64,000 bases of DNA from Paenibacillaceae bacterium. Lineage in GTDB: Bacteria; Bacillota; Bacilli; Paenibacillales; NBRC-103111. The notes under the pieces are model-generated. The model was given only the letters and a program-made list of their open reading frames with translations, had not been told where the DNA came from and did no database searches. This document shows, one piece after another, positions 62,098-64,000 of this stretch. Every line of letters begins with the position of its first letter. The first letter of the stretch is position 1. Where the stretch lies: contig JAQSYI010000015.1 in assembly GCA_029256185.1 (NCBI GenBank), positions 62,001-126,000 of the forward strand, written 5' to 3'. Both the position numbers and the translations under genes were made by a program.

Positions 62098-64000
62098 CAG
62101 CGTTCTCCCCTCTCATCGATTGGCGGCAAAGCCTCCACTACCGTAATTTTGCTTTCAATCATTTCCATCCAACAGGTAAAAGGGAACTCTCCCGTCTCAA
62201 GGGGCGTGAACTCCAGTATATTGTCTCCTGCCGCCAAGTCCTTTCTCAGAGCAAAAGCGGGAACAATCAGGGTGTCGTTGCATTCGTTCAATTGATCCTC
62301 GGACACCCGGATCGTCCATCGAACGGCAATCCCTTTATGAACCGTTATCGGCGTATATCCCCCCGAGCTTACCAGCGTGACGGCCGTTTGCATCTGGCCG
62401 CCGCTGTTTATAACCGCAGTTCCCGGGTCGCCTTCTGCCTCAGAACTCGCCGCTGCCTTAGGCTGCATGCCTGCATGCTCTGGCGGCGCTGACTCTCGCA
62501 CAGCCGTCACGGGCGCTGTTGCGGCCTGATCTGCGGCTGCAACCGGGGCTGCCGGTCGCTTTGGTGCTGCGCCTTGTCCGGCAGCCGAGGGATGCCCGGC
62601 TGTTGGAGCTTGCTCAGGCGTGATTGCCTGCACTGCAGCTTGCTCAAGCGCGGCTGCCTGTGCCGCAGTCTGCTCAGCAGTTGGAGCCTGCTCCGCAAGC
62701 GTCGATGGCGCTGCAGCAGGCTTAGCCGACAGAGCCTCAGAAGCAGCCGGGGCTTCTCCCCCGGCAGCGGCAGCAGCAGTCCCTGGACTGGCGACAGCAG
62801 GATCTGACGCCCGCGCTGTCGGGGCGGCAGGTAAGGACCCGGATCTCCCGCCATCCCCATTGCCGTCTGCCGCTGGAGCTGCGTCTGGCCCGGATGTCTG
62901 CTCCTGCAGATAACGTCCAATATCATCAACAACAAGAATGGTGCCTTTGATCATTCCCATCCAGCAGGTGTACAGGTAACTCCCCTCGGATAAGGGGGTG
63001 AACCGGATCAGATTATCCCCCGGGGCCAGCTTCTGCTCAAGATGAAACTCAGGGATAACAATGGAATTATTGCAGTTGTTCAAGTCCCCTTCGTCCACCT
63101 GCAAATTCCAGGTCACGGGAACCCCTTTTTGCACCACAATCGGGGGATAGCTGTTGGCGCTTGCCCTGGCCGCTACAGTCTGCCTGCCGCCGTCTTGCTC
63201 CACTTGGGCAATACCCCAATGGCCGGCCACATGCGCCTCCCGAGGCAGAAGACCGATCCCTGACAGAGCCAGCCCCCTGTTGAACATGACGCCTCCCAGT
63301 ACAATGACAAGGATGGCGCTGACCTTCATCATGCTCCCCGCAGCCCGCTTGCTGAAGACTGTATTCACAACTCCAAACAGGAATAAGGCTGGCACTGTTC
63401 CCAGAGAAAAGACCAGAGCGGACAAAGCCCCATAGAGGACGCTGCCCGTTCCCAGCGCATACAGCTGGATAATCTGCAGCGGGCCGCACGGCATCAGGCC
63501 GCTGAGCAGGCCTACTCCGAAGGGATTGAGTTTGCCCGCTCCTCCAAGAATTTTCTTGGCGGCAAAAGCTGGCATCCTCAGGTTCAATCTGCGCAGCGCT
63601 TTAAACACGCCCAGCAGATTAATGCCCATAATCACCATAAACAAGCCGCCGAACAAAGGAATAAGCCCGCGCCAGATCCCGGTGATCTGGACAACGCTGC
63701 CGATTCCGCCCGCGATGCCTCCTATTGCCGTATAGGAGACAATTCTGCCCAGATTGTAGCGCACCGAAGGCGCATACCGCTTATAAGCAGGCTGCAGCGC
63801 CCGTTGTTCCCGGCCTGTGCGGAGAGATTGGGAGACAGCGATGCCTCCGCACATGCCCACGCAGTGAACGGAAGTAAGCAGACCCACCACAAGAATCATG
63901 CCGAAGCTGGCCCCCGCTTCAAGCTGCGGCAGCTTCTTCATCATGAACAGGTCGCCAAGCACGCCGGAGGACTGGGTGAACCTGAGCAAAACCGCCGCTG
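62097..64000 (-). CDS. TauE/SafE-like membrane protein with two cupredoxin-like domains (5' end outside window)
   Basis: The reading frame is open up to the right edge, so the N-terminus (perhaps a heavy-metal domain) is missing. The visible part starts with a TauE/SafE-like bundle ([32 protein letters not shown]) of about six membrane segments. Two cupredoxin-like domains follow, separated by a ~140-residue Ala/Pro/Gln-rich linker. Each holds matching Cys/Met pieces: [18 protein letters not shown] with YTCWMGM, and [18 protein letters not shown] with FTCWMEM. They probably bind copper outside the membrane. It is coupled to copA. Confidence 0.85.
   Translation of the reverse strand, partial: AAVLLRFTQSSGVLGDLFMMKKLPQLEAGASFGMILVVGLLTSVHCVGMCGGIAVSQSLRTGREQRALQPAYKRYAPSVRYNLGRIVSYTAIGGIAGGIGSVVQITGIWRGLIPLFGGLFMVIMGINLLGVFKALRRLNLRMPAFAAKKILGGAGKLNPFGVGLLSGLMPCGPLQIIQLYALGTGSVLYGALSALVFSLGTVPALFLFGVVNTVFSKRAAGSMMKVSAILVIVLGGVMFNRGLALSGIGLLPREAHVAGHWGIAQVEQDGGRQTVAARASANSYPPIVVQKGVPVTWNLQVDEGDLNNCNNSIVIPEFHLEQKLAPGDNLIRFTPLSEGSYLYTCWMGMIKGTILVVDDIGRYLQEQTSGPDAAPAADGNGDGGRSGSLPAAPTARASDPAVASPGTAAAAAGGEAPAASEALSAKPAAAPSTLAEQAPTAEQTAAQAAALEQAAVQAITPEQAPTAGHPSAAGQGAAPKRPAAPVAAADQAATAPVTAVRESAPPEHAGMQPKAAASSEAEGDPGTAVINSGGQMQTAVTLVSSGGYTPITVHKGIAVRWTIRVSEDQLNECNDTLIVPAFALRKDLAAGDNILEFTPLETGEFPFTCWMEMIESKITVVEALPPIDERGER

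Overview
The window looks like a chromosome segment of a Paenibacillus-type, spore-forming Bacillota. Support comes from the copper-amine-oxidase-N (stalk) protein, the SLH-domain protein, LipM, a YqhH/YqhG pair, YqzE, YitT, a B12-dependent ribonucleotide reductase with NrdR boxes, and strong AAGGAGG-type ribosome binding sites throughout. No rRNA gene is present, so the genus is an inference.

Bases 1 to about 34,711 are the right-hand part of an integrative and conjugative element (ICE). It ends with an excisionase-like gene (33106), a tyrosine integrase (33455-34648) and the 3' end of a tRNA-Leu(UAA) gene (34712-34797, minus). The left end, any relaxase and the coupling protein lie outside the window. 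From 1 to 12.7 kb there is a co-directional, GC-richer transfer module. It mixes Tad/type II parts (TadZ-like ATPases, TadA, TadB, TadC, DUF4320/TadE-like pseudopilins) with a VirB4/TraC ATPase, a TraC-N-like membrane protein, a C39-type peptidase, a RadC-like protein and Pro- or Trp-rich surface proteins. From 12.7 to 21.9 kb there is AT-rich cargo: an ECF sigma/anti-sigma pair, secreted proteins, an M23 peptidase, a rearranged remnant of transfer genes (17.26-18.37 kb), XRE and LysR regulators and a DapA-family aldolase.

From 22.1 to 31.3 kb there is a compound arsenic island. The first part is arsC, then arsC-like, arsR, acr3, arsC, arsD, arsA and a phosphatase. A second, convergent arsR follows. 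Then come arsM and a SigZ-like sigma factor, diverging from a cysteine-rich MarR regulator, a 58-residue peptide ending in CCxxCC, and an ArsN-like acetyltransferase. Together these cover arsenate reduction, arsenite efflux (Acr3, ArsA/ArsD), arsenite methylation and acetylation of organoarsenicals. Three similar AT-rich inverted repeats are candidate ArsR operators. A split sigma-factor-like pair (31.8 and 32.3 kb) and the Xis/Int genes close the element.

After the tRNA, from 34.8 to 64 kb, the DNA is GC-richer and chromosome-like. It carries small membrane proteins, a VTT/DedA protein, two MarR-MFS pairs, an epimerase, a spore-surface-like protein beside a broken UvrA-like gene, an SLH protein, nrdJ with NrdR boxes, a D-amino-acid transaminase, lipM, yqhH-yqhG, yqzE, a GNAT protein, argS and yitT. 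A 1.1-kb noncoding repeat field with palindromes and 44-bp tandem repeats follows. Last comes a copper module: a CopA ATPase coupled to a TauE-like membrane protein with two cupredoxin-like domains, which runs off the right edge.
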